This document shows, piece by piece, positions 37,198 to 50,439 of a stretch of 64,000 nucleotides of DNA (positions are counted from its first letter, which is position 1; each line of letters starts with the position of its first letter). The stretch comes from Enoplolaimus lenunculus (lineage: Eukaryota > Nematoda > Enoplea > Enoplida > Thoracostomopsidae). The position numbers and the translations under genes were made by a program. Where the stretch lies: contig JASANG010001914.1 of the NCBI GenBank assembly GCA_030248215.1, positions 134,001-198,000 of the forward strand, written 5' to 3'. The notes beneath the pieces are model-generated. The model was not told the origin of the DNA and did not search any database. It was given only the letters and a program-made list of their open reading frames with translations.

Positions 37198-37400
37198 CGC
37201 AACACTAAAGTCGTCACCTGGAATATTGAAGAAGCGTCGTTAAAGAAGAACAACAGGCGCGACATTGCCCAGTTATAGGCGTATATAAACAAAATGGATG
37301 TCGACATAGATTTGGTCGCCAAATTACTGCAAGAGACGAAGATAACCTATGGCTGGAACAAGAGAGGCAGATTTCACGAGGATTCATTCAAAGAATAGTG
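37198..37400 (+). pseudogene. Possible decayed LINE-type endonuclease fragment
   Basis: One frame reads KVVTWNIEEASLKKNNRRDI, a stop at about 37237, then MDVDIDLVAKLLQETKITYG. VVTWNI...DI(D)xVA-LQETKI is the opening of apurinic-type endonuclease domains of non-LTR retrotransposons. An internal stop and a small insertion show it is dead. No reverse transcriptase was found downstream. Confidence 0.4.
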
Positions 37401-38312
37401 CGGCGGTCTTGAAAGGCCACTGAACAAATATTCGGCGCAACCAAGTGTCGAGATGATGGATCGGAGATGAAGCTGTCAGCGTTGCAATGGGCCATTACCG
37501 GCTGCGACGAGCCTGCTACAAACCAGTGTGCTGAAAGCGGCAAGTCGAATTCAATATTTATAGAAGTCAACTCGAAGATCAACTGTCATAGCACAAAAGA
37601 CGGAGTAGTTGGTTAGCCAATTGTTTCAATGATGCGACAACCTTGGCGTAGATAATATTGTCATCAAGGGACGTGGGAACGTTTAATTTTCTACCACCCT
37701 GAAAGATGGGTATTCAAACGCTCGAATATTGTGTAGGCAGGGGAAAGGATTGCAACAACAGAATAGGGAAAGCAAATATAATCTTGGTGTACAAAGGAGA
37801 ACAGGTTCGTCAAATCTAGGCAAGATTCAAGCAAGCTTACGTGGAAGTATCAACATCTACGGTGTACGTGAATCGTTGGATGTCAGAAGTAGGGCGGATT
37901 TACAACCAATTCAAAAAGTCAATCGGGAATCTCAGAACGCGTCTATCAGGCAATCTGAGAAACCAACAGGAAAGCGTTACTCGTAATTGGGAGAAAAGCC
38001 AGTAAATGGATGAATGAATGGATTAACGCAGAAAGCGCTGCAAACATGGCTCAGCAACTCAACATACTTCGAACCCTGTTTCATAGGGTTACTCAAGGTC
38101 CAACCGAGCGATAAAACGCGCACAAGACAAGACAAGTTACACTAAGCATCGAATCAAATGGAATCATAAGCAATAATGGCTGTTTGAAAACACGGTCGTA
38201 TAAAGGTTTGGTAATGGTTCTGAGAAAACGTCGGAGACCTGTTACAAAGATCTGCATATGAAAAACGATAGTTGCCACGGCGAGGATGTTTATAACAAAG
38301 TTGTAAATGCAA

Positions 38313-38372
38313 ACTGAGTATCGGGTCGATGAAATCATTGAGGATATTGCATCGTTTGAAGAAACCGTCGTT
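38313..38372 (+). pseudogene. Degenerate copy of the receptor C-terminal 20 codons
   Basis: Reads TEYRVDEIIEDIASFEETVV, against TEYRVDGIMYDIASLEGTVV at the receptor end (36858-36917): 15 of 20 identical. It runs on into IFWL and a stop. A weak CGGAGACCTG match lies upstream (about 38230 against 36648). A partial local duplication is the simplest reading. Confidence 0.7.
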
Positions 38373-38737
38373 ATATTTTGGTTGTGATTTTTGCGAAAAC
38401 TGGGGTCAACTATTACGTGTATGTTCTTTCATATGAAAGAGCTGAATCTTTGGTTAATCGGAATTTCGGTGAATAGTTGCCAGTACAATATAACACATTG
38501 CAAAAAAATATTTAAATCAGTGAACGATAAAGGTTGCAATTTAAATCGTGTGAGCAATTATGACAGACATATTAAACACAAATATGAGGGGTCGTATCAG
38601 GCGAATACTACAGAACGCTTATGTTCGTTCCAAAACGTGGTCGTTCAATTGCGTTCCGCTACACTAGCGGTTAATTTCAGGTTTTTCTTGTATTTGAAAA
38701 AAAGAATTTAATCATTTCTACTCATGTTTGAACGCCA

Positions 38738-38860
38738 AGCGTACTCCTAAGCCTAAGCCTGTGCTTAAGCGTAAGTTTAAGCATACGGATAAGATCACAC
38801 CTAAAAGCCTAAGCCTAAGCTTAAACGACAAGTAAATCTAAATGTTAAGCTTACTCTATT
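38738..38860. repeat. Degenerate CCTAAGC tract
   Basis: Words such as CCTAAGCCTAAGCCTGTGCTT recur. No flanking terminal repeats were identified. Similar free tracts are at about 29757-29830, 30857-30960 and 47128-47176. Confidence 0.55.
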
Positions 38861-39005
38861 GCAGTGCCACCCAGTCGAAAAACGGTCTACAACTGATCTT
38901 TCCATGGTTCAAACCAACTATGTTGTTTCCACTTTTAATATCAGCCTGAGTTCAATTTTTTTCTCCACTGATATGGTATAAAAATTTTCCAACATGTAGG
39001 GTCGC

Positions 39006-39259
39006 GCTATGCTTGACGTCCGGCGCCACCCGGCGCAGTTCGTCACCGAGCGTCACCGTACGACGCCGGCCGACATCGTCCGCCACGCGGAAGACGCCGT
39101 CCGTCACTGTCCGTCACCCATACGGCGCCGTCCGTCATCGTCCGTCACCATACGTTATAGTACGTAAGTTATTTACTTACCATACCGCAGGGGTGACAGA
39201 TGGCGCCGGACGGCACCGTGCGGGTGACGGACGGCTCCGCACGTCAGCGAACGTATAGC
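39006..39259. mobile_element. GC-rich GCTATRCTT-ended element
   Basis: Begins GCTATGCTTGACGTCCGGCG and ends CGTATAGC. The interior has CCGTCACCGTACGACG on one side and GACGGACGGC words on the other, forming imperfect inverted arms related to the 21-bp minisatellite. Confidence 0.55.
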
Positions 39260-39367
39260 ACAACCCTAACACCAATTTCAAACTTTGAATTTTTCAGATA
39301 CGTTAGTGAATTTGGTCGATATTTTTATCGCGAAATCAAACCGACTTTTTCAATAGATCCATCATGC

Positions 39368-39566
39368 GGCCCATGTATAGAACAGGGCCGGAACAGTAGT
39401 ATAAGCATATTCCTAAACCTAAGCCTAACCGTATGGATAAGCCTATTCCTAAGCCTAAGGCTATTTAAGCATAAGCCTAAGCGTAAGCAAAACAATTAGT
39501 CTAAAGCTTAAACTGACTCTATTAGTCCCTCTGGAAAACGATCCGGCCCTGTTCTATTCGTGGGCT
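39368..39566. mobile_element. hAT-type MITE with TTAGGC-like core, copy 4
   Basis: Begins GGCCCATGTATAGAACAGGG and ends CCCTGTTCTATTCGTGGGCT. Exact 8-bp duplication CATCATGC lies at 39360-39367 and 39567-39574. The core holds CCTAAGCCTAAGG-like words. Confidence 0.8.
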
Positions 39567-40601
39567 CATCATGCAATAGAATAGAAAAACTTAATCCTTA
39601 CATACGCAGCATTGTTATAGCGGTTATATGCATTCTTCGACCATTTTTATTATAAATCCTCCAGCCCATGTTTAGCTTCATTAAATTACGTCCGCTAATG
39701 TTGCTTATTATTGCATTTTTGCGCACAGCGACGGAAAGAATTTTTATGACCACACATCACGAATGCATTGCGCGTCATGCCATCCAACGATGGAAACTTG
39801 TCAAATATGGCTTTTTATAGCAGTGGTGTAGTTAGGACTTTGGTTTGAGAGAATACATAACTTGATGTAGAAGTTTTTGACAAGCGATTCATAAACCAGT
39901 AAACGTGCTTTTTGCTCTCGTCTTTTCTGAAATCTGAGCAGTTGGTTTGTTCCGTTACTCTTTTACCCAACGCCCTAATTTTTTTTAGTTTAACACAAAC
40001 CTCTGACTCTATTACATCCCCGCAGGAAAACGTTTCGGCACTGTTCTATGTATTTGCTGCTACAGGAATCAAAACGATGTTCTTACTAAATGTGTGATGC
40101 AAGAAGCATTGTTCACATGAAATAAAACGTGACTTATATTCCGTTGATATGCGATTCGAAAATATTTAAAGTATATGTTTTTTGAACAAAAATAACAAGT
40201 GCAACAGTTGTATAATTCAACAGAAACCAACAAATAAAGATTGCTTTTAGGTCGACGTATGATAATTTAATTTGCACGTTTCTGAGTTGGTTACTTAGCT
40301 TAGGTTTTCATACGTTTTGGGCGAGATTGACATGTTTTTTTGGCAAAGTTTCTATATTTGCAAATTTAACATATATTGCTTTTGCGGAATCAGCGATTTA
40401 TAAACCAGTCCGTGCCGGGTTTGAAAAGCGACTTCAGACCGGTTAAAATATACGAATTATGTTTAAATCATTGGTTGATTGCCGTTAAGCGTGTTGCTGT
40501 TAACATTAGGATGTTTAAACTGCTAAAGTTTTGGATAAGTTTCGTTATTTTTATTTGGAACGAACCAATTACTAAAATATTGATAAATTCACTCACGCGT
40601 T

Positions 40602-40760
40602 CAAGTTTTTGCTCCGAGAACTTGCAGCTGCAACTTGCACTTGCAAATTTTGTGCAAAATCCCGTTTGAAAAACTTGCCGCTGCCAGCTTTCTGGGCGAT
40701 GAAAAAAATGAAAGTTTTGCGTGCAATTTGCAGCTGCAAGTTCTCGCAGCAAAAACTTGC
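40602..40760. mobile_element. Foldback MITE with long inverted repeats
   Basis: About 38 bp at each end (CAAGTTTTTGCTCCGAGAAC on the left; its complement with few changes on the right) enclose a short loop. TTGCAGCTGCAA is itself palindromic. It lies 16 bp before a TTAA-flanked MITE. Confidence 0.65.
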
Positions 40761-40776
40761 ACATGTGAATAGTGCT

Positions 40777-41047
40777 TTAAACCTTTATCACATGAATATT
40801 TTCTATTTCCAATGAAACCTACTTTTATGCTGGATTCGAACTCCGGGGACTGGAGTGGGAGGCGTATACCATCACCACTCAGCTATATGAGCTTTACGCT
40901 CGAGCCCGAGAAGGCTCTCACGTCTTGTGGTGATTTAGTACTATGTATACGTGTTACAATTGTTAAACATGGTGCGCTATATATTATTTAACGTATATAC
41001 ACTGCGCTGAGTTGCCTATGGGCAACTCAACGTGGGGAAGGAGTTAA
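40777..41047 (-). mobile_element. piggyBac-type MITE with tRNA-like core, copy 2
   Basis: Reverse orientation. TTAA ends at 40777-40780 and 41044-41047, the A-box- and B-box-like words on the minus strand, and the CCTATAGGCAACT-type hairpin present as TTGCCTATGGGCAA. Confidence 0.75.
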
Positions 41048-41149
41048 ATAACAGAATTTCCTATATTTTTATAACAGAAATACACGCCGATTTTACAGAA
41101 GATGAAAATGGCTATCCGGTTACACCAAGGTTGATATTACAGTATGTGT

Positions 41150-41455
41150 CCTCGTTTTAAGTCCCACTCAATAGTATGCTATGTATGCCGAATTACACTC
41201 CGTTAGTGGATAGATTCTGCAGAGCTTAACGAGTCCATCAAAACAGACCACCGCACAAGACTGCCCTAGACTGCTCAAATATGTCAGACTTAATGTTAAA
41301 TATAAAAAATAGCGAACATGGCAATCAACAAAAATGCTTCGGAGAACGTGAGTTTGGCCTAGCGTAAAGGTGAAAAGAAAGTTGTTGGGTCGAACAAAAC
41401 GAGAGAACAAGGGGAACCCTCCAGAGTGCAAAATAAATGTCAGTCCTCCCTATGC
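41150..41455 (+). mobile_element. Mariner-type MITE, strongly degraded
   Basis: TTTTAAGTCCCACTCAATAG near the left and ATAAATGTCAGTCCTCCCT near the right match the family. The termini are decayed. Confidence 0.45.
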
Positions 41456-41495
41456 AACTGAAAATATTTCATATTTCATAGCAATTTGCTTTCCG

Positions 41496-41660
41496 GTCAG
41501 CATAACATTTTGCTTAGGCAAGTGCCATCAGAAGCCGGTCGGCTCCTAAACTATGCGGTGGCATGCGGCAATTCAGTTACGTTGCAGTACGGTGCCGAAC
41601 ACCGGATTGTGCCAGACAGCGTGAGAACAGTCAGAAGAATAGCACCGCCCCTAAAGCTAT
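41496..41660. repeat. Degraded relative of the GCTATACTT elements
   Basis: GCGGTGGCATGCGGCAATTC and GAATAGCACC resemble the interior and end of 6336-6482. Confidence 0.35.
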
Positions 41661-44166
41661 CTTATTCCAGTGCGTATCCTTTATAGCACAGATCAATAGA
41701 AGAACGAAAAGAAATTATCTTTGCCATAGCAATGATATTTACCCCGCGTCCCAAACAAGAGTGATAATATATTGCAGTCAAAAGCTGGGCAATATACTGT
41801 AGCTATGTAACCAGTTCACTAAATTTCATGGCAGAAAAACTTTTTTGATTCGCTGTCCTAACTACGGCCAGCTAGACCCACACACAACAGGCCAGGGTTC
41901 AAATAGGTCCGCGTTTTTCGCGGGGTAAAGACGCGGTAATCCTTTTGCTTAGAGCGGAACCTTTTAAATTGGCGTGTTTTGCGCACGCTAGCAATGGCAT
42001 ATAGATCTTCTGCCATCAAAAGCATGCGTCAGATTTTCTGAACAAGCGTAATAACGGTGCTGGGACAAACTGTTGTAGGCAAAATGTGTTTCTTGAATGT
42101 TGATTTTGAAGGTTGTGATTTATTGTATTGGCAAAGAAGCGTGTGAGCACATAGGCGTAGCTATAAGTTTGGCTAGCAGGAAAAGCGACACTAAATGTAT
42201 AAGTTTTTATAGGTTGTGCCTAAATCAATTAGGTTCCTTAAAACCGTATTTATTGCCAAAATAAGTTTCCTCTTAACTATAAAGCGACACAGCCTAATTG
42301 GTCCTGTGGCTATAAAAGACTATAAGAAACAATTTTATCTGAAGGATCATCGTGGACTTCAGTTGAACACCACAACAACATTTTGAGTGCAACATGATTA
42401 TTGATTGTAACGAAAATATTTTAGCGTTTTAAAAAATTCATCTACTAACCTTCAATTTTTAACTTTGAGTATTCGACGCCCTGTCCCTTATTATGGATAA
42501 ATCCACTGCGCCTCCACGGTACCAACCACACAGGACCACACCCTCCACGGTCATATTCTCCGCTTCCACCTTTGTATTGGTAACCGGTGGTTGTGATGTA
42601 CCCAGGGAAACCACGCGACGCTTACCGTAAATCCAAATCCTTTTTGGTCTCGGACGAACTTAGGGATAAACTTACAGGTGACCAATTGATACGGGAGAGG
42701 GTATTCCAGAAACGAAACATATCTTCCGTATGCCATCCCCAGCATACGGTGCAGTGATTTCAACAAATCAGCTGCTTCAGTTTTGCCAAAGCTCTTGTTA
42801 ATGAGTCGGCGCCAATATCTTGAGCGCCTGGGCTGATGGCAGAAAAATATAAAAGCTGTTTAGAAAAAATTTCATTTCTAAAATCTCAATTCTTTACCAA
42901 GTTAGGATGGCAGAGATACGTTTTTGTCTTTTATGTTCGAAGCTACAAAACGCATCGCCTAAGACAATTATTTTACCACAGGGGATCGAAAAAGACAACT
43001 GCTGTCTTTTTTCGCTTAAACCAAGCTCAATTTTGCCAGAGAAGTAGCAGGATTTTATTTCGGGAAAATTTAACATTATCTAAAAGATCGTTCAGTAGGT
43101 AGCTTTGCTAAAAAGTAAATTTTAATAAAATACTTCGTGTCGTTTTTCTAAAAATTCAGAATACATTTAACAATTCCTTCTTGTATACACTTTGAACTGT
43201 ACAAATATTGTGTTAAAATTTCGGGTCAAAACATAATTCAAATTTACAACAAATTGTCTAAGTTTGTTTACATCATATTTTGTTATCTTCCAACAAATCA
43301 TAATTTTTTTATTATTTTTCTGCAACAGTATTTCGTAAATATTACACAAGTGCCTTTGGCTGGCATCTGCTCAGTCATTAAATGGGGCGGCGCAGTGCTG
43401 GAACACTATGTGCGCTGCACTGCATCAAAATAAAGTCTAATTTTGAGTCAAAAATTCAGTGTGTGACATCATTCATCATTAGTGGTGTGATCCGAATTTC
43501 GGTACAGTGGGATCCGTGGTTGCGGATCCACAGTTGTACTGGGGAAAAGATAATGTACAGATGGATAATTCACGTTGCGAACTTTATATAGAGATTGAAA
43601 GATAAAGTAAAAAAAATGTCGCCAGCGGAGCGATCGAGAAGTTAACCACATTTTAAAAAGTCAGAATATTGACATTTGCTTAGAAGTGGGTCCGATTACG
43701 TAACACAATTACAAAATTTGAAAAAAGTATTCGCAATCGAAGTGACGAGGAACCCAACGTATTATTTTGTTCAAAACGATCAGTACAAAGTTTTATTTTT
43801 AAGTGTCGGCATGTTTGAGGGATCATGTCCAGTCAATTTGCAGTCAAACCATTGGTGGAACAATGAAGAAACGCAGCGAGCGAGAAACCAGCATCATTTT
43901 GTTAAATTAACCTCCAGCACAAAAGAGCTGCATGGATGCTTCATTTATTAATAGTTGAATTTAAAGTAGATACATTTAAACAGTGCCGCAGACAAAAAAT
44001 TTCAAGCGTACCAACGCCAGATATTTAAAAAATATAACAATTTTTTTAAGATTTCTTTGGTTGTCGGCCGCAAGGGAGGCCGCCGAACCCTCTACTGTTG
44101 ATTACGCTAAACCTTGGTTTGTAAAATGTTGCAACAGTGTAAAAGATTCAAGATTTCACATCAACA
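41661..44166. other. Non-coding DNA with one unrecognised coding-like patch
   Basis: The minus strand at 42551-42766 is less AT-rich than its flanks and reads MLKSLHRMLGMAYGRYVSFL onward for 71 codons. I do not recognise it. The rest is AT-rich with GCGAGC-type repeat pieces near 43610-43660. Confidence 0.3.
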
Positions 44167-44604
44167 TACGGCAGTGACCCGAATAAGAGGTGGGGTAATA
44201 AGAGACATGTCCCCATTTAGAGTCACAATCGATAGGAGTCTGTATCCCTAATAAGATCCCGTAAGCGCGTTGATCCCTGGGCCTGAACCATAATTAGAGT
44301 CCGTAAATGTCACTTATTTTTAATTATAGCGCAGAAACGGCTCCAGGGCAAAAAAAGTTGAGTTCGAAACTTTAAAGCATACTTAAGATTTGAATTTAAC
44401 CATGCATTATCGCTCGAGTTTTTGATGCAAGGCAAAAAACCTTTAATTCAAGGAATAGTTGCAATACCGGATATATGTCAGAAACGAAGGATGGAGAAAG
44501 GTGAGTTGAAAATAAATACCAGTCCGTAACCGAATAACAGGAGGGCACCCTCCGGAGAGGCCAAATAAATATCGCCCCCCCCCCTTATTCGGGTCACTAC
44601 GGTA
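44167..44604 (+). mobile_element. Mariner-type TA-flanked MITE
   Basis: Runs from TACGGCAGTGACCCGAATAA to CTTATTCGGGTCACTACGGTA, with the full internal family order. Confidence 0.78.
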
Positions 44605-47600
44605 CAAATGAACCGAAATACGTTTGCTGAAGCTTTCTTAAAAGCAAACTTTAGCAATCGAGAAATTTTTTCCAAAACATTTATGACATTTCGCAACTTT
44701 ACAGTGGTCACTATATAGGACAAACACTCTATACTGGTCACAATTGGCCAGTTCGAAATTATATATCTAAACATATGTGTTTTTGCTGTGATTAATTGCC
44801 ACTCTTGCCAATAGTGACATATTTGAGAACTTTGTGAGATTTTATGACATTTAAATTTTAAATCTGGCAAAATTGAAGCAGCGCATTGTGCAATAAGTTT
44901 ACTATCAGAGTTAAAAATTAATCGATTACGCTTCAACCGAGTTCTTGAAATGATTGTGATGATAAATTTGTGACCGCTGACCGATTTCAGCGGTTTAATT
45001 GATTTTTAAGATTTTGCCGGCTACGAATTAATCATAACTAGCGGTCACGCAATCAGAAATTGTGACCAGAAAAGGTAAGAACATTTCCAGAGGGGCTGGA
45101 ATAAATCTCCAAGAGTGGAAATCGTTAAATGCTGTTGAAATGAAAGCATCGCACACCCTTTATTCGCGGCCGTGGCTTTAATTAAGATATAGAAGCCATC
45201 GCGAGTAAATAGATTTCTGATTACAAAACATTTTAAACATTTATTATTTTTAATGTATCTGAATTCATTATTGTCTGTGATTGTTTCAAGTTGCGAATTG
45301 CAGTTATAGAGTAGCTTATCAGGTTTTTAAGCTTTATGGGCTATGGGTTTGACATGGTCGGCAGAATGTGTTTTAATTTGATGTCTTTTTAAATTTTGTC
45401 AAGGTTTAGGTAATTGATTTTCATATTGAATCTAAATTATGAGCATGTTTCAGGGCTAATCGGTTGCTTAAAAAGAATATATTAAATTCGATTAATTAAT
45501 TGACATGATTTTCACTCAGAGCTTGTGAGAGCAAGGCCCCTTCGCTAGAAAACATCAAAATTGCAAGAGCTAATTATATCAAGACTGACGGTATTTCAAA
45601 TATATATATACATACATATATATATTATATAGTAAAAGTTTGAAGTTATGCTTTCTAAAGTTTGCTGAACTGGCACCGCAGTTCGCGTGAGCCATGGACG
45701 CTTGTTACATCTGGCAGCACGTATTCATCCAGTTATCCTATACCAGTTTGACCCAAGAACAAAGAGAAGTGTGTTCGTGTCGTACAAGCCAGAGTATTCG
45801 ACTGATTTGGATTTTTGTCATTTTTCGTTTTTAGAGATCTTAAACGCTCTGCGTTTCTTTTGTATGAGATTTCGTACTCCCTTGAGGATTATTTGTTGCC
45901 CATATGCCAAAAACTAAGGACGCCTAAAACAACCAACTACCATACCAATTTTTGCAGCGGGTTAAAAGGTTTAAACTAGGTTATTCACTATAGTTTGTGC
46001 TTTATCTGGGTTTAAAATGTGCCAGAATAATTTGACCATTTTGCAAAAAAAACGAGAATGAAACCAGATGACGTAACATATGTGATAGTGAGATTAGGTT
46101 GTGTTTGGTGTGTCACATAAATACCATTTTTGACTTTTTGGTAAAATTTACTTTTTGAATTGAGCTAAACAAATGATGTAAGGTATATATAGAAACTTAA
46201 TTTTGATAAAATAAGCGACAAGAACGCATTTAACGATGTGATTATTGTTTATAAATATTTTAGTGAAAATGATTTCAAAACTGTAAAACTGAGCTTACCA
46301 CACCATATAACCAAATTTGTAGCCTAAAATGGCCCCTAAAATGAACGTATTCCAATTCGGCTTGAAATCACGAATAACCAGCAAATGCGCATACAAGAGG
46401 GGAACGAAACATATCCTACTCAAAATTTCTAAAAAGACTCGAAAAAAACAATTTTACAGGCTGCTGAATAAAACGTGCAGAGATTAAAACTTATTCTACC
46501 TCATTATGCTCGCTTGCAAAAAACCTCTAGTCGTAGTTGTCTCTTCCCTGAATATGAAATCCTGAAACACACCCGAATAATCCGTAAAAATTACAAGAGT
46601 TGATTTTTAGTAGCGTCATAAATTATGTGCTGGCCCCAAAACGCACAATCCCATATGAGAAAGATTTAAATGAAAGATATTTGCAGTTGATAACATAAAC
46701 ATTGGATGATTTTTTTGGTTTCTTATTTTTTGGCAACTTCCTAATTATTGACGGTTTGCAATGATTTAGCGCGCGCTTAGGAAATGGCACAAATATGTGC
46801 GGTATATAATAATTATACTTTTTATCACCTAAAAATTGTCTAACGGTAATTTTGTAAAGCAGGCGGGACCTTACCATATTATCACAAGCAATTCTGATGG
46901 GAGCTTACGCACCCCCTCTGAATCTGCTGGTGCCTGTCACTGACCTCACCTGTGGATCTGTGTCAAAGATTGCGTTTAAAGCATCATTTTCATAAAAATT
47001 TGATAATTACATATTGCGATCAGCTGCACTATTGCTTCTGCAAAACAAATTTGATAGGTTGTTATTCCAAATCTACAACAATTCGTCGACCAACAACTTG
47101 TCTCCCAAGTGTAAAAAACCTATAAATAAGTCTAAGCATAATCCTTAACGCAATCCCAAGCCTAGCCTAAACCTAACGATGGGTGACAAATTGTCGATTC
47201 GATGAAATTTCGGATTACAAGCTGTCGGTGAACTAGCTATCGGGTAGACGAATTGTGATACCTGTTTTCTCAAATAAGCAATGTGTGGCCTAAAGAAAGG
47301 TGCCAAGACTCCTTAAGTAATTAAGTCAAAAGTGACATAATAATCTAAACTTCAACCAGAACTCTTCGGGCATTTATATGGTGTGCCATAACCTTTATAC
47401 TGCTGGCGTTACGTACTTTATCAGAGTATTGGATAAAAATGGCCGATTTACTAGCAAAATATGTAGGAATAGTATTATATAATGAGTTTAACACAAATAC
47501 TAAATTGTAGTTGCCGACTGTTACAAGAAATATGCTTGTTCAGTATTCGACTAGCCTATTCTAGCTCATAGGTAGAACTGCCATAGGTGAATCGAGAAAT

Positions 47601-48094
47601 TTTGCAAGAAACGGGGCGAGATGCAAAAGCGGAAAACTCGCGAGCAAAACGAGCCAGTAGAACACCATTGTGGTGCCAAATTTTAACACAAAATCTTGGT
47701 TTTGATTTCTACTTGAGGGCCAGAAAAACAATGACCCCCTTGTAGACAAGACTGGGAACAGCTGCTATACTTGCTATATTTGGACTTCGGTGGCAAAATA
47801 AATTTCTTAATTCAGAAATGAAAACATATGTGAAGAGCGAGTTTGGCACGTACCGAATGAATGATTGCATTGTATAATCATTGGGGAATAAAATTGAAAT
47901 TGTAAACTTTTGTTGTCATAATGTTTATTTCGAACACATTTTTCACTTTTTGGAAATTAACTATGTTCTGTAGAGCAGTTTTCATTCGATTAACAACCGA
48001 TTAGCTTACATACATAGAGCTTTCTGATACATTTTCTTTGTCAAAATTAACTTAAGCAATTAAAACAAAGCAACAACCAGTTACATTTGAAGTG
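44605..48094. other. AT-rich non-coding DNA
   Basis: Holds an AT dinucleotide tract at about 45600-45632. A piece at about 47080-47270 has ACAATTCGTCGAC near one end and GTAGACGAATTGT near the other around a CCTAAGC-like tract, so it may be another foldback element. No gene is supported. Confidence 0.4.
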
Positions 48095-48545
48095 TACTGT
48101 ACTGACCCGAATATGAGGGGGAGCGGTAATATGAGGGGGTCCCCATTTTGAGTCAGAATCAATTGGAGTCCGTATCCCTAATATGAGTCCCTAAGCGGAT
48201 TTAGTCCCTAAACCATAATTAGAGTCCATAAATGTCAATTAACCCTAATTGTAGCGCATAAATGACTCCAGGACCAAATAATTTGAGTTCGAAACTTTAA
48301 AGCGTACTTAAATTTTGAAAGTACATTCCTAAGTATAACCTTGTATTATCGCTCAAGCTATTGACACAAGACAAATAAACGTTTAATTCAAAGGATAATT
48401 GCAGTACCGGATATATATCAGTAACGAAGGGCAGCGGAGCGTGAGTTGAAAATGAATAACAGCCCGTAACCGAATAACAAGAGGGAGTACCCTCTGGAGA
48501 GGCCAAATAAATATCAATCCCCCTCTTATTCGGGTCACTACAGTA
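48095..48545 (+). mobile_element. Mariner-type TA-flanked MITE, full length
   Basis: Runs from TACTGTACTGACCCGAATAT to CTTATTCGGGTCACTACAGTA. This is one of the best preserved copies. Confidence 0.82.
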
Positions 48546-50287
48546 CTTTATTGCTTTGCTACTTTCTTGGACTAATATAGCAAATACAGTTTATTTTAGA
48601 AAATATTTGCCTTGCCAATGCTTCAATTTTGTTTTACTTATTAAAATATGCAATTAACCTGTTTGAGTGCGGGTGGTTTGTTGATTCCGTAGCAGCAAAA
48701 CGATTACAATTCAAATATGCAAATACAGGAACAACTAAAATTTTAACGTAGCGCAAAGGAAAGCTTTCTATTATTTTTGAAACTACTGACGAATTTTGCA
48801 ACGTTTACTTCAAATTGAACAATTGCCTATCTTATACTGAACAACATTTTAACTGGGATCAGAAAAGGATATTGTGTTACACCTTTGCAGTTTGTTTATG
48901 ACAATAGTAATCTTTGAGCAAATATTTAGCAGCACTAAAATAAGCCAATCTCGAAAAACATATACGATACCAGTTTGAACTCGGATCGTTCTTTATTTTA
49001 CCCTGCACAGGTTCACACCGCTCTGCGCTAAACCTTATTGAAGGTCATGCCATCAAACCCGATAGAGAATTTCGGCTGTATTTGTTTTCATTTTTGCACA
49101 CCGTAAACAAATTTGGTAAATTGTTTGTTTTTCAATTTCTACAATTCGAAACAACACAGTCAAGTGCGCATTCACAAAGTCCATGGAGAATTCTATCGAA
49201 AACGATCGTCGGTTCCGGTTTAAAAACTACCGGCCGCCGCCGTTGTGTATAAAGCAGATGTTTTCAATTTCAAAGCAGCAAATGTTGATTTTTCTGAAAA
49301 TGAATTTGCGATGCTGCCGCTAAATGTTAGTAAGAAGCCTGACACAACGAACAAATTTATTCTGCTTTCAAAGTGAAATAATGAATGGTTTTTGTTTGTT
49401 TTGTTGGCAGAACAATTTCACAAAAGATTAAATTTGGGAAAATAACTTTTGGCTGTTGCAGTGGCTCCATTATATATATATATATATATGCAAGTTTTAT
49501 TGGACTGAACGCTTCGCTAGGTTTTTTAATAATTAAAATTAAATTTTTCCACCAAATTATTTGTTAGAATTTCAAAATTATCGACGTGTTTATATTATCA
49601 TAAGTCGTTTGCTGATTAATTTCTGGTATTTGTTAATTTCCTGCAGAAGAATGTTACGCAATCCTTATGTATATACTAAATGTAAACTCTTATTTTGGAA
49701 ACAATTCTGTACGAAATTATACACCGACGCTTTTGAGTTATGACCTTGGTTTTTGGTCAAGGCTAATGTCTTAATTACAGAGCAAAGCACCAGTTGGCAT
49801 TATTCTGCAAAACTTCCACGGTAAAATCTGCTTTAGGGGTAAAGAAAGCAATAACAATTGAAATAATTTTGTTTCTGAATTAATCATTGCTCACATTGCT
49901 CTCAATTGTAGAGGAACGCAAGTAATTCCATTGATATGAATGAACTAAGAACTAGAATCGTGGAATCGAAGACTATAGAGTTTCGAATAAAGTGTGATCG
50001 AGCCTGAAGGTGCCTATATCAGCAAACGATAATTTTTATAAGCAACACTTAGCGGTTGTGTAAGGTATAGTCTGTATTTAAGTCAATTTTCAGTATGAAG
50101 AAATGAAACAACATTGATACTCGCTTTAGGAATATTTTTTTGCATTTTGGCAAGATATTTTACAAAGTTCATCTTTTTTCGTATGAGAAATGTGACAGAT
50201 TTTGCACAGCTGATATTCAAAACATGATTCCCTATTCTATAACAAAAACAGCATTGTTTCAAACCAATTTCGCTAGATACGGGAACA
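48546..50287. other. AT-rich non-coding DNA
   Basis: Includes a TA dinucleotide run at 49470-49489. No gene was found. Confidence 0.4.
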
Positions 50288-50439
50288 AGCCCATGTATAG
50301 AACAGGGCCGGATCGTTTTCCGGAGGGGCTGTAACAAAGTCAGTTTAAGCTTTAGACTATTTTTTTTGCTTAGGCTTAAGCTTAGGCTTAGGAATACGCT
50401 TAATATACTACTATTCCGGCCCTGTTCTATGCATGGGCC
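50288..50439. mobile_element. hAT-type MITE with TTAGGC-like core, copy 5
   Basis: Starts AGCCCATGTATAGAACAGGG and ends GCCCTGTTCTATGCATGGGC. The flanks CGGGAACA and CAGGAACC match at 6 of 8 positions, a decayed target duplication. Confidence 0.7.

Noticed and set aside
37729-37986. 85-codon Arg/Gln/Ser-rich open frame
   Set aside because: There is no homology, and it is flanked by decayed duplicate and retrotransposon-like sequence; it is probably chance.
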